39,420 nt of DNA from Gammaproteobacteria bacterium (GTDB taxonomy: Bacteria; Pseudomonadota; Gammaproteobacteria; Steroidobacterales; Steroidobacteraceae), in NCBI GenBank assembly GCA_009692285.1, contig SHZO01000004.1:1-39420 (forward strand), in the 5' to 3' direction. The translations under genes and the position numbers were made by a program. Shown piece after piece: positions 29,376-38,260 of the stretch. The first letter of the stretch is position 1. Every line of letters starts with the position of its first letter. The notes beneath the pieces are model-generated. The model made no database searches and was not told where the DNA came from. It worked only from the letters and a program-made list of their open reading frames with translations.

Positions 29376-30587
29376 ATGTTGAAACCGATTGTCCTTGCCT
29401 ACTCTGGCGGTCTAGATACTTCTTTCCTCGTGCCTTGGCTAAAGGAAAACCATCAGCGCCCGGTCATCACCGTCACAGTGGACACGGGGGGTATTGATCC
29501 GAGTGCAGCAAAACTGCTACATGAGCGCGCACTCGCACTCGGTGCTGTAGAGCATCACCAAATTGATGCGCGTACAGACTACTTTGATCAAGTTTTAAAG
29601 TTTTTGATAATGGGTAATGTGCGCCGCGGGCAGCTCTACCCTTTATGCGTTGGGGCAGAGCGTGTCATGCAAGCGCAGACTATTGCCTTGATGGCGCGCA
29701 AACTCGGCACTAGCAGTATTGCGCACGGCTGTACCGCAGCAGGCAATGATCAAGTACGCTTTGAGGTTGCATTACGTACTCTTGCCCCTGAGCTTGAAAT
29801 TATTGCCCCGGTGCGTGACAAGACTTTCAAACGACAAGAAGAATTAGATTTCTTGAAAGAACGTAATTTGCCCGTGCCACCCTTTGGGGCTGCTTATTCT
29901 ATTAATCGAGGTTTATGGGGCGTGACAATTGGTGGCAAAGAAACTTTAAACTCTGTCGGTTGTATTCCTGATGATGCGTGGGTGCTCTCTAAAGACGCCT
30001 TTAGCAAGCCCCATACACCACAGCGCCATGTGATTCACTTTGAACGAGGTATCCCCTGCGGAATTGACGGTAAGAGTCTCTCTCCTGTTGCAGTCATCGA
30101 GTTACTTGAAGCCCTTGCCGGACCCTATGGTATTGGCCGCGGCATACATTTAGGCGATACCATCATTGGTACCAAAGGACGCGTAGCCTTTGAAGCACCC
30201 GCCGCAGAAGTATTACTTAACGCACATCGTGAGCTTGAAAAACTCGTGCTCACAGGGCGCCAACAAAGAATTAAAGAAATGCTCGCCGGGCCTTATGGTG
30301 ATTGGGTACATGAAGGACAACTATTAGACCCTGTGTGCCGCGACATTGAGGCGTTCATGCTTCAATCGCAAGAACGTGTGACCGGAACAGTCAACGTATT
30401 GTTTCGACCTGGTGCAGTATTCATCGAAGGAGTGGAGTCTGCTTATTCATTAATGGCTGCCTCAAAAGGCGTCTATGGCGAATCAACAGGTGAGTGGACT
30501 GCCATCGATGCGGTTGGATTTTCACGCATTGTGGGACTAACCAGTATTTTTCATCGGCGAGCTGGAGAAAGGGATTCGAAGTCATGA
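29376..30587 (+). CDS. argG: Argininosuccinate synthase
   Basis: LAYSGGLDTSFLVPWL PP-loop, SSIAHGCTAAGNDQVRFEVA, YSINRGLWGVTIGGKETL. Confidence 0.95.
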   Translation: MLKPIVLAYSGGLDTSFLVPWLKENHQRPVITVTVDTGGIDPSAAKLLHERALALGAVEHHQIDARTDYFDQVLKFLIMGNVRRGQLYPLCVGAERVMQAQTIALMARKLGTSSIAHGCTAAGNDQVRFEVALRTLAPELEIIAPVRDKTFKRQEELDFLKERNLPVPPFGAAYSINRGLWGVTIGGKETLNSVGCIPDDAWVLSKDAFSKPHTPQRHVIHFERGIPCGIDGKSLSPVAVIELLEALAGPYGIGRGIHLGDTIIGTKGRVAFEAPAAEVLLNAHRELEKLVLTGRQQRIKEMLAGPYGDWVHEGQLLDPVCRDIEAFMLQSQERVTGTVNVLFRPGAVFIEGVESAYSLMAASKGVYGESTGEWTAIDAVGFSRIVGLTSIFHRRAGERDSKS

Positions 30588-31663
30588 GAACTATTGTTGT
30601 AGATAAAGTGGCCTCAGTCACACAGGCCTGCGCTCTAGGTCATGAAGTTCGTATCGCAACCGATAATTTACCTTCTGAAGAAGGCGTGGTTGTGGTGGTG
30701 GAAATCTTAAGTTCTAAATCTAACTACAACACCTTAGAGCTCACTAGCGGCCGCATGGCTAAGGTTAATAAAGGTGACATCGTGGTCGGTGCCCTCGGTC
30801 ATCGAAAAGCGTTATTTGGTTATTCCGGTCACGTCCCTATAACACTGAAATCGGGCGATATTATTCAAATGTTGAATATTGGCGGTGTCATGGGCCTGTG
30901 CGACTCTGCCAACCCGGATAAAGGGAAGCCCTTTGATTGCCGAGTGCTCGGTGTGGTGCTGACTTTTCCTTATTTAGGAGAGCGGATTGGTGTGCCAGCA
31001 CGAGCGGGATACCGAAAGTTAAATTATTCTGCCACGCTCGATACGCAAGGCATACCGGTCGTCGCACTCGCAGGCACTTGCATGGAAGCGGGGAAAACTG
31101 CCGCAGCCTGCGCAATGGTGAGTCGCATGCGACATCGCGGTCTTACTGTTGATGTATTTAAAGCAACCGGCGTGTCATTGCGACGCGATATTTTGGCCAT
31201 GGAAGATGCCGGTGCACGTCACTCTATGATTTTCACTGATCTTGGCATTATCTCCACCACACGTGAAGTAGGCCCCGCACTGACGCGTACTATGCTGACA
31301 GATCTTGCCGCCAAAAAACCAGATGTTATTGTCTTCGAATTGGGAGATGGTTTGCTTGGCACCTACGGCGTCGATTCAATACTAGAGTGTGAGGATATTC
31401 GTAAATCTATTACGGGTCTTGTACTCTCCGCGAACGATCCAGTAGCCGCGTGGGGCGGCGTCAAATTATTGCGTGAGCGTTTTCATGTCGAACCCTGCGC
31501 AGTCACTGGACCTGCTACTGACAACGCTGTAGGGGTTGAAATAATTCAACAGCAATTAAAAGTTGCCGCTTTCAATGCGCTCAGTGATGGGGTGGGGCTC
31601 GGCGATTGTGTCATTGAGGCCATCGGCTTAAGTGAAAAATTTCCAATTATCAGTAATGGTTAA
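30584..31663 (+). CDS. DUF1611-family P-loop protein; candidate N-acyl-glutamate synthase for this operon
   Basis: Walker-A-like VVALAGTCMEAGKTAAACAMV, FKATGVSLRRDILAMEDAGA, VFELGDGLLGTYGVDSIL. ATG 30584 overlaps the argG stop (ATGA). Confidence 0.8.
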   Translation: MRTIVVDKVASVTQACALGHEVRIATDNLPSEEGVVVVVEILSSKSNYNTLELTSGRMAKVNKGDIVVGALGHRKALFGYSGHVPITLKSGDIIQMLNIGGVMGLCDSANPDKGKPFDCRVLGVVLTFPYLGERIGVPARAGYRKLNYSATLDTQGIPVVALAGTCMEAGKTAAACAMVSRMRHRGLTVDVFKATGVSLRRDILAMEDAGARHSMIFTDLGIISTTREVGPALTRTMLTDLAAKKPDVIVFELGDGLLGTYGVDSILECEDIRKSITGLVLSANDPVAAWGGVKLLRERFHVEPCAVTGPATDNAVGVEIIQQQLKVAAFNALSDGVGLGDCVIEAIGLSEKFPIISNG

Positions 31664-31673
31664 GGAATCTGAC

Positions 31674-32756
31674 ATGAGCGCACAACCCATGACCAGCACT
31701 ATCAAAACTCCTGTCTTAGTGCTCGGTGGTACCGGCTATGTAGCAGGGGAAGTATTGCGCCTCGTATTAGGTCACCCTAATTTAAAATTAGCGGGCGTCC
31801 TCTCTGATTCATGCCCCGGTGAATTAGTGGCTTTATCATTCCCGCATCTCGTGGAAGTGTTGGGTGATACCTGCTTCAAATCACAAGCACAGATTGAGCA
31901 GCTCATTACAACCCTACCACAGAGCGCTGTTTTCTCAGCTGCGCCCCATGGGATCAGTGCCGCACTCATCGATCAACTCTTAAGAGTCGCTACAGCGGCA
32001 GGGACGCGCCCAAGCGTCGTGGATATCTCAGCAGATTATCGCTACGCCAATGCAGAAGATTATGAGGAAGTTTATAAGCATCCTCATGGCGCGCCAGCGC
32101 GCATCAAAGATTTTACCTGTGCACTTCCAGAGCATCTGTCAAAGATCACCACACCGCATGTGGCTCATCCAGGATGCTTTGCCAGCGCCACCTTACTGGC
32201 GAGCGTGCCGTTACTCGCTCTTAATTTAATTACTCCTACCTTATTCGTCAGTGGCGTCACAGGGAGCACCGGATCTGGAAGGACCCCAGTGGAGGGCACA
32301 CATCACCCGACGCGCCACAGCGATTTATACTCCTACAATGCGCTATCGCATCGGCATATTCCTGAAATTATCGCCTGCGCTGCCGCTGCTTCAGGGGTTC
32401 AAGCAGACTTTGCCTTTGTACCTCACTCAGGTCCATTTTCACGCGGTATTCATATCACAGTTCAGGCTACTTTAAAGAAACCAGTAGATAGCGCCGCCGT
32501 CATTGAAAAACTTCGGCAGTACTATCTGGACGCACCCTTTGTCCGTGTCTTCGAGACCGCCCCACACATCAAAAATGTTATCGCCAGCAACTATGCCCAC
32601 CTCAGTGCTACAGCTAATGGCCGTACACTCGCGGTGATGTGTGTGTTGGACAACCTAAATAAAGGAGCTGCAGGGGGCGCTATGCAATGGATGAATCGTT
32701 TGCTAGGTTTGCCTGAAACAGCAGGGCTTACTGCACCGGCTACTGGCTGGACCTGA
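31674..32756 (+). CDS. argC: N-acetyl-gamma-glutamyl-phosphate reductase (or acyl variant)
   Basis: VLVLGGTGYVAGEVLRLVLGHP, AHPGCFASATLLASVPLL (active-site Cys), SGVTGSTGSGRTP. Confidence 0.92.
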   Translation: MSAQPMTSTIKTPVLVLGGTGYVAGEVLRLVLGHPNLKLAGVLSDSCPGELVALSFPHLVEVLGDTCFKSQAQIEQLITTLPQSAVFSAAPHGISAALIDQLLRVATAAGTRPSVVDISADYRYANAEDYEEVYKHPHGAPARIKDFTCALPEHLSKITTPHVAHPGCFASATLLASVPLLALNLITPTLFVSGVTGSTGSGRTPVEGTHHPTRHSDLYSYNALSHRHIPEIIACAAAASGVQADFAFVPHSGPFSRGIHITVQATLKKPVDSAAVIEKLRQYYLDAPFVRVFETAPHIKNVIASNYAHLSATANGRTLAVMCVLDNLNKGAAGGAMQWMNRLLGLPETAGLTAPATGWT

Positions 32757-32772
32757 TTCGGATTTAAGAACT

Positions 32773-33909
32773 ATGACTCCTGCTGATCATCTCGCTCCCG
32801 TGTTTGCGCAATACCCCATCGAAGTCACCGATGCGCAGGGCGTATGGTTGCATACCAAAGATAATCGCCGAGTACTAGATTTATATGGTGGGCATGCAGT
32901 AGCTGCGCTGGGTTACAAACATGAGGCATGGACTCAAGCCGTGACTGCTCAAGCTAATGCGTGTAATTTTCAAAGCAACGCCGTCCCAATGGCGGTGCGT
33001 GTACGCGCAGCCACTAAGTTAATACGTTTCTCCGGTTCACATTTCGATAGCGTATTCTTTGTGAACTCAGGTGCTGAGGCCAACGAGAATGCGCTGCGCA
33101 TGGCATTCAAAATGACTCGACGTACCGGCATTGTGGCTATTGAAGGTGCCTTTCACGGTCGTACAGCCGCTGCAGGAGCAATCACTTGGGGTGCAGAAAA
33201 AAAATGGTATGAATTCCCTCGAGCACCATTTGATGTTTCCTACATCCCTAGACGAGATCTTAAAGCTATTGTCCATCAGGTGTGCGCAGAGACTGCGGCG
33301 GTCATAGTTGAACCCGTACAAGGCGTCGGTGGTGCATTTGATATGGGCACAGAGTTTTTAAGTGCGCTGCGTGCACGCTGTACGGCTGTTGGTGCATTAC
33401 TAATCTTTGATGAGGTACAAATTGGGATGGGCCGCAGTGGTCATCCATTTGCGGCTAACCTTTATGGCGTACTACCAGACATGATCACCACGGCCAAAGC
33501 ACTCGGTAATGGTTTTCCTTGTGGTGCATTATTAATGAGCCCTGAAGTCACGGCGTCATTAAAACTAGAAGGCTTAGGCACTACTTTTGGCGGGGGCCCT
33601 ATGGCCTGTGCAGCAATTGAAGCGGTGATTGATGCCATTGAGAATGAAGATCTTATGACTAATGTTCGGCGGGTAGCTCAATACATTCGTGACACCTGCA
33701 CCGTTGGGCCAGTCATAGGACATCAGGGGGCGGGGTTCTTACACGGACTAAAAACTTCGCAGCCTGCTAAAGAAATACAAGCTCTGCTTTTAGAGCGCAA
33801 CATACTGACTGGGACCAGCGGCGACCCCAATGTAGTGCGTCTGCTACCTCCTTATATCCTCAAGGAAAAACATGTCGATCTTCTTCGAGAGGCGTTGCAG
33901 TCAATATGA
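32773..33909 (+). CDS. argD: Acetylornithine aminotransferase (class III PLP)
   Basis: VLDLYGGHAVAALGY, NSGAEANENALRMA, FHGRTAAAGAIT, LIFDEVQIGMGRSG, TTAKALGNGFPCGALL. Confidence 0.93.
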   Translation: MTPADHLAPVFAQYPIEVTDAQGVWLHTKDNRRVLDLYGGHAVAALGYKHEAWTQAVTAQANACNFQSNAVPMAVRVRAATKLIRFSGSHFDSVFFVNSGAEANENALRMAFKMTRRTGIVAIEGAFHGRTAAAGAITWGAEKKWYEFPRAPFDVSYIPRRDLKAIVHQVCAETAAVIVEPVQGVGGAFDMGTEFLSALRARCTAVGALLIFDEVQIGMGRSGHPFAANLYGVLPDMITTAKALGNGFPCGALLMSPEVTASLKLEGLGTTFGGGPMACAAIEAVIDAIENEDLMTNVRRVAQYIRDTCTVGPVIGHQGAGFLHGLKTSQPAKEIQALLLERNILTGTSGDPNVVRLLPPYILKEKHVDLLREALQSI

Positions 33910-34904
33910 AAAACTTCCTCGACCTGGCTGATTTTAAACGCGAGGAGATTCTAGATCTGCTGGCTCTTGCGCGGCACTTAGATAAACACCCTGAGCCTAA
34001 AGCATTGATTGGTAAAATCTTAGGCTTAATATTTTTTAACCCATCTCTGCGCACACTTGCGTCATTTCAAGTAGCTATGATGCGCTTAGGAGGCTCATCT
34101 TATGTCATTACACCGGGCCAAAGTACGTGGTTGCTCGAAACACGTCACGGCGAGGTAATGAATGAAGCTGCTGCAGAGCATATTAATGAAGGCTTGCCGG
34201 TACTAGCCTCTTATTGTGATGCACTTGGTATCCGCTCTTTTCCAGAAGGCAAAGATTTAGCTCATGATTTAGCAGAAACTACTTTTAAGGCGATGTCCTC
34301 TGTCATTAATAAACCACTGATCAATATGGAATCAGCTACAAGCCATCCTTGCCAATCTTTGGCCGACTGGAAAACCATGGATGATTTAAAAATTCCACAG
34401 CGCAGTAAGTTTGTTCTAAGTTGGGCAAATCACCCACGCAGCACCCCGATTGCTGTACCAGCATCAACGGTACACATGGCAGCACAGCGCGGCATGGAGG
34501 TAGTTGTACTACGTCCAGAGGGTTTTGCGCTGCCTAAGGAAATCATGCAAAAAGCACAATTCGCAGCAGCTACCTCAGGAGGTAGCGTACGCGAGAGCAG
34601 TGACCGTAATGAAGCCCTTCAAGGAGCCCAGGTGGTTTACGCCAAAGAATGGGGCTCTACTACCCACTACGGCAATGCGGAGAAAGATAGCGTCTTACGT
34701 GCTAACTTAAATGATTGGTGCCTCACGGAAAGTTGGTTTTCCAATTCACAGCCCGACTGTAAATTTATGCACTGCTTGCCCGTACGGCGCAACGTTGCTG
34801 TAGCGGATGAAATCCTTGATGGCTCGCGCAGCGTCGTACTGCAAGAAGCTCATAACCGCTTGCCTGTCCAAATGGCAGTCTTACATCGCCTGCTTGCATC
34901 CTAA
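33906..34904 (+). CDS. argF': N-acylornithine carbamoyltransferase (acetyl/succinylornithine class, ArgF')
   Basis: FFNPSLRTLASFQ, WLLETRHGEVMNEAAAEHINEGLPVLASYCDALGIRSFP, SHPCQSLADW, FMHCLPVRRNVAVADEIL; resembles AOTCase/SOTCase rather than canonical OTCase. Confidence 0.88.
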   Translation: MKNFLDLADFKREEILDLLALARHLDKHPEPKALIGKILGLIFFNPSLRTLASFQVAMMRLGGSSYVITPGQSTWLLETRHGEVMNEAAAEHINEGLPVLASYCDALGIRSFPEGKDLAHDLAETTFKAMSSVINKPLINMESATSHPCQSLADWKTMDDLKIPQRSKFVLSWANHPRSTPIAVPASTVHMAAQRGMEVVVLRPEGFALPKEIMQKAQFAAATSGGSVRESSDRNEALQGAQVVYAKEWGSTTHYGNAEKDSVLRANLNDWCLTESWFSNSQPDCKFMHCLPVRRNVAVADEILDGSRSVVLQEAHNRLPVQMAVLHRLLAS

Positions 34905-34929
34905 TTTTTTTGATTGGAGGCCGCTTAAG

Positions 34930-35880
34930 ATGATTACCCACCGAACTGACTCTGCTGCTGTAATTCACGCGCTGCGCAGCGCTGCTCCCTATATTCGTCT
35001 TTACAAAGGAAAAACTTTTGTAATTAAAGCGGGTGGTGGTGTTTTTGGTGATCCAGCGGCCACGCGCGCTCTGATTGAGCAAATAGCAGTACTGCATCAC
35101 TTTGGTATTCGTGTGGTATTTGTTCATGGAGGTGGTCCACAACTTACGCAAGTCACTGAACAACTTGGCGTACCCACTCAAATCATTGAAGGCCGCCGGG
35201 TAACTGATGCGCGCTCTATCGATGCTACTGCTATGGTACTCAGTGGTCTGATTAATACGCGCATTCTTGCGGTCTGCCGTGAGCTTGAAATCCCTGCCAT
35301 TGGCATCAGTGGTGTCGATGCCGGGCTAGTACAAGCACACAAGCGCTCACCCGTTAAATTGCAAAGTAGCGACGCGACCGTAGATTATGGTTTTGTGGGT
35401 GACATCGACTATATCGATACAGATGTTTTAAAAAAATTACTAGATAACGGTTTGATGCCTGTAATTTCGCCTCTCTCTAGCGATGATCAGGGTACGTTAT
35501 TAAATATCAATGCCGATACCGTGGCTGCAGCTATTGGCGCAGCCCTGAGTGCAGAGAAGCTGATTCTATGTACCGGTGCGCCAGGTATTTTAGAAAGACT
35601 TGAAGATCCTACTTCAATTATTTCTTTTACAGATCTAGCTGGCATTAAACGACTACGCAAAGAAATGCGTATAAATGATGGAATGCTACCTAAAGCAACG
35701 GCTATTGAAGCAGCCATACAAGGGGGGGTGCGACGCGTTCACGTTATTTCTTATAAAACTGTGGATGGAATCTTAGCGGAGGTCTTCACTAATGAGGGCA
35801 CCGGTACTTTAATTGTCGCAGATACCAAAGCACTCGCTCCCGCTGAATTAGCTGCGGGAAACAAAGGAGGTAAAACATGA
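34930..35880 (+). CDS. argB: Acetylglutamate kinase
   Basis: FVIKAGGGVFGD, VVFVHGGGPQLTQVTEQLG, ISGVDAGLVQAHKR, INADTVAAAIGAAL. Likely start ATG 34930. Confidence 0.94.
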   Translation: MITHRTDSAAVIHALRSAAPYIRLYKGKTFVIKAGGGVFGDPAATRALIEQIAVLHHFGIRVVFVHGGGPQLTQVTEQLGVPTQIIEGRRVTDARSIDATAMVLSGLINTRILAVCRELEIPAIGISGVDAGLVQAHKRSPVKLQSSDATVDYGFVGDIDYIDTDVLKKLLDNGLMPVISPLSSDDQGTLLNINADTVAAAIGAALSAEKLILCTGAPGILERLEDPTSIISFTDLAGIKRLRKEMRINDGMLPKATAIEAAIQGGVRRVHVISYKTVDGILAEVFTNEGTGTLIVADTKALAPAELAAGNKGGKT

Positions 35881-37076
35881 CGCGCTTATGGGACAAAGGC
35901 GCTCCTCTGGATGAGCGTGTACTTGCCTATACAGCCGGCGAGGACTACACCTTGGATGAACGCTTGGTCTCCTATGATGTTCAAGCCTCGATTGCCCATG
36001 CACAAATGTTGCACGCACAATCTTTGCTCTCTAAAGCAGACCTCTTAGCTATCAAAGAAGGTCTCGAGGCTCTAGCTGCGGCACATGCGCTTGGGCAATG
36101 GACCATAGAACTGGCCGATGAAGATGGTCAAACTGCTTTGGAGCGTCGACTCATCGCAAAAATTGGTGTCCCTGGTGGCCGAGTTCATTTGGGTCGCTCA
36201 CGGAACGACCAAGTCCTAACAGCACTTCGTTTGTATTTGCGCGATGCGCTTGTAGAAGTAGCTCAGGGGGCGAGCGATGTAGCAGCAGCACTCGATCGGC
36301 TCGATGCGCGCCAAGGGACACTCGCCTTACCGGGCTACACACACATGCAGCAAGCTATGCCTAGTTCGGTAAGTCTGTGGGCTCAGGGTTTTGCAGCAGA
36401 ATTACGCGATGATGCACAAGGCTTAACCGGTGCCGAGCGGCGCCTGAGTCGTAGCCCCTTAGGTTCTGCAGCAGGTTATGGCACCCCTGGCTTACCTATT
36501 GATCGCACAGCTACGCAACAATCACTTAAGTTTAATTCGGTACAAACTCCGGTGACTTCAGTACAGCTCTCACGTGGCAAGGCAGAAGCGCAGGTACTTT
36601 TTGAGATTACGCTACTGATGCAAGATCTAGGACGCTTCGCTGCAGACGTACTTTTGTTCTATACGCAAGAATTCGCGTTTATAAGTCTGCCCGATGCATT
36701 TACTACTGGCTCATCGATCATGCCGCAAAAAAGAAACCCTGATATTTTTGAGTTACTACGTGGAAGAACGGCAACAGCTCAGGCATGTTTGTTGGAGGCA
36801 TTAAGTATCTTCGCTAAACTTCCCTCAGGATACCAGCGCGATCTGCAGTTATTAAAACAGCCTCTTTTCAGGGGCATTGATCTTGCATTAGCAAGCACTG
36901 CAATCTTGGTGCCGGCGATTGATGCCATTACTTTTCAGCCTGAAAAAATTAGGCTCGATCCAACTATTCATGCAGCTGAGCGCGCCAATGAAATTGTAGT
37001 TAAAGAAGGTATTTCTTTTCGCGCAGCCTACCAGCGTATTAGCGCAGCACTGGCCACAGAGAAAAATAGCACTTGA
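35877..37076 (+). CDS. argH: Argininosuccinate lyase
   Basis: VHLGRSRNDQVLTALRLYLRD, PGYTHMQQAMP, GSSIMPQKRNPDIFELLRG. ATGA overlap with argB. Confidence 0.96.
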   Translation: MTRLWDKGAPLDERVLAYTAGEDYTLDERLVSYDVQASIAHAQMLHAQSLLSKADLLAIKEGLEALAAAHALGQWTIELADEDGQTALERRLIAKIGVPGGRVHLGRSRNDQVLTALRLYLRDALVEVAQGASDVAAALDRLDARQGTLALPGYTHMQQAMPSSVSLWAQGFAAELRDDAQGLTGAERRLSRSPLGSAAGYGTPGLPIDRTATQQSLKFNSVQTPVTSVQLSRGKAEAQVLFEITLLMQDLGRFAADVLLFYTQEFAFISLPDAFTTGSSIMPQKRNPDIFELLRGRTATAQACLLEALSIFAKLPSGYQRDLQLLKQPLFRGIDLALASTAILVPAIDAITFQPEKIRLDPTIHAAERANEIVVKEGISFRAAYQRISAALATEKNST

Positions 37077-37540
37077 AAACCTCAGCTGAAAAAAACAATA
37101 GGTCTCCTATTTGGCGCCCAGAGGTAACTCTAGAGTTATGTAATGCGATGAACGAAGGCACAATGATGCAGCACATCGGCCTAGTATTTATTGAGCTTGG
37201 CGAAAATTTTCTTCGCTGTACTATGCCGGTTTCAGAGCGAACATGCCAACCGATGCGAATATTGCATGGCGGCGCATCAGTAGTTTTAGCCGAAACATTA
37301 GCGAGTGCTGCAGCTTTTTGTATTATCGATATTAATAAATACATCTGCGTAGGCCAAGAAATAAATGCTAATCATTTACGCTCTGCAGCACTTGGTACTA
37401 TTGTAGAAGGAACAACTAGACCCTTTCATATTGGCTCACGAAGTCAAGTTTGGGGCATCGAGATTGTCAATGAACGCAAAGAATTAGTCTGCGTGTCCCG
37501 CATTACCCTAGCGGTCATTAATCGTCCTACAAAATTATGA
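37073..37540 (+). CDS. PaaI-like hotdog-fold thioesterase
   Basis: HIGLVFIELGENFLRCTMPVSERTCQPMRILHGGASVVLAETLAS...GQEINANHLRSA. TTG start overlapping the argH stop. Confidence 0.85.
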   Translation: MKTSAEKNNRSPIWRPEVTLELCNAMNEGTMMQHIGLVFIELGENFLRCTMPVSERTCQPMRILHGGASVVLAETLASAAAFCIIDINKYICVGQEINANHLRSAALGTIVEGTTRPFHIGSRSQVWGIEIVNERKELVCVSRITLAVINRPTKL

Positions 37541-37639
37541 GCCTATGTTGCCTGCTAGACAGGACAGATCCTATGCAACTGACACAACAGCGCTACTGTG
37601 GCAATCTAGCTGCAGAGAATCTAGAGTATATCCCGCAGT

Positions 37640-38026
37640 ATGACTGAAGCATCTAACGAATTAGTCGGCTACACCCATATTATTTATGGGTTACATGCAC
37701 TTTCAGTGCTCATTGGTATTACGGGTGCCGGCTCAATCGTGGGCGGGTTTATATTTGGTGTGCCTTCAATTATTGCCGTCATCATGAATTACAGTCGGCG
37801 TAGTGAGGTGCGCACTACGTGGCTAGCCACTCATTTCCACTGGCAAATCCGCACTTTCTGGTTTGCCTTACTGTGGGTGATTGCAGTGCTTGTTATCTCG
37901 GCGCCACTGGTACTGCTTGTAGTCGGTATTTTCACCGCGTGGTTCGGTTTATCTCTAGTGGGTTTATGGGTGATCTACCGAGTTGCTCGCGGCTGGCTCG
38001 CATTACGTGCGGGGAATTCACTTTGA
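37640..38026 (+). CDS. Small membrane protein, DUF4870-like
   Basis: Three hydrophobic segments; ...HFHWQIRTFWFALLWVIAVLVI...GLSLVGLWVIYRVARGWLAL. Confidence 0.75.
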   Translation: MTEASNELVGYTHIIYGLHALSVLIGITGAGSIVGGFIFGVPSIIAVIMNYSRRSEVRTTWLATHFHWQIRTFWFALLWVIAVLVISAPLVLLVVGIFTAWFGLSLVGLWVIYRVARGWLALRAGNSL

Positions 38027-38190
38027 AAGCACTCTACTTACTGGTGGGCAGCTTATGCTTGAGTGCTTGCGGCCAACTTGGCCCTTTGTACTTACCAGAT
38101 ACAGGGGGGGAGGTTATTACCCGTCCAAGCACTGAGCAGGTTGCTGTCCCTCAGAAATCATTGCTGCCATTACAACAATCCCATGAGTAA
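38023..38190 (+). CDS. lptM: LptM (YifL)-like LPS-assembly lipoprotein
   Basis: TTG start overlapping the previous stop; lipobox LSAC followed by the characteristic CGQLGPLYLP. Confidence 0.75.
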   Translation: MKALYLLVGSLCLSACGQLGPLYLPDTGGEVITRPSTEQVAVPQKSLLPLQQSHE

Positions 38191-38210
38191 AAAGAGTGCT
38201 CTTAAGAGAG

Positions 38211-38216
38211 TATAAT
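38211..38216 (+). promoter_or_regulatory. Candidate -10 element upstream of the HiPIP gene
   Basis: Exact TATAAT, directly preceded by palindrome CTCTTAAGAG (38199-38208). No good -35 seen. Confidence 0.35.
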
Positions 38217-38260
38217 AATCTCATCCATAGAGTATTTTTTATCACCCAGGAATTTAGAAC

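Noticed and set aside
34765-35181. Minus-strand 138-aa ORF at the argF'/argB junction
   Set aside because: Antisense to two well supported genes; no recognisable motif.
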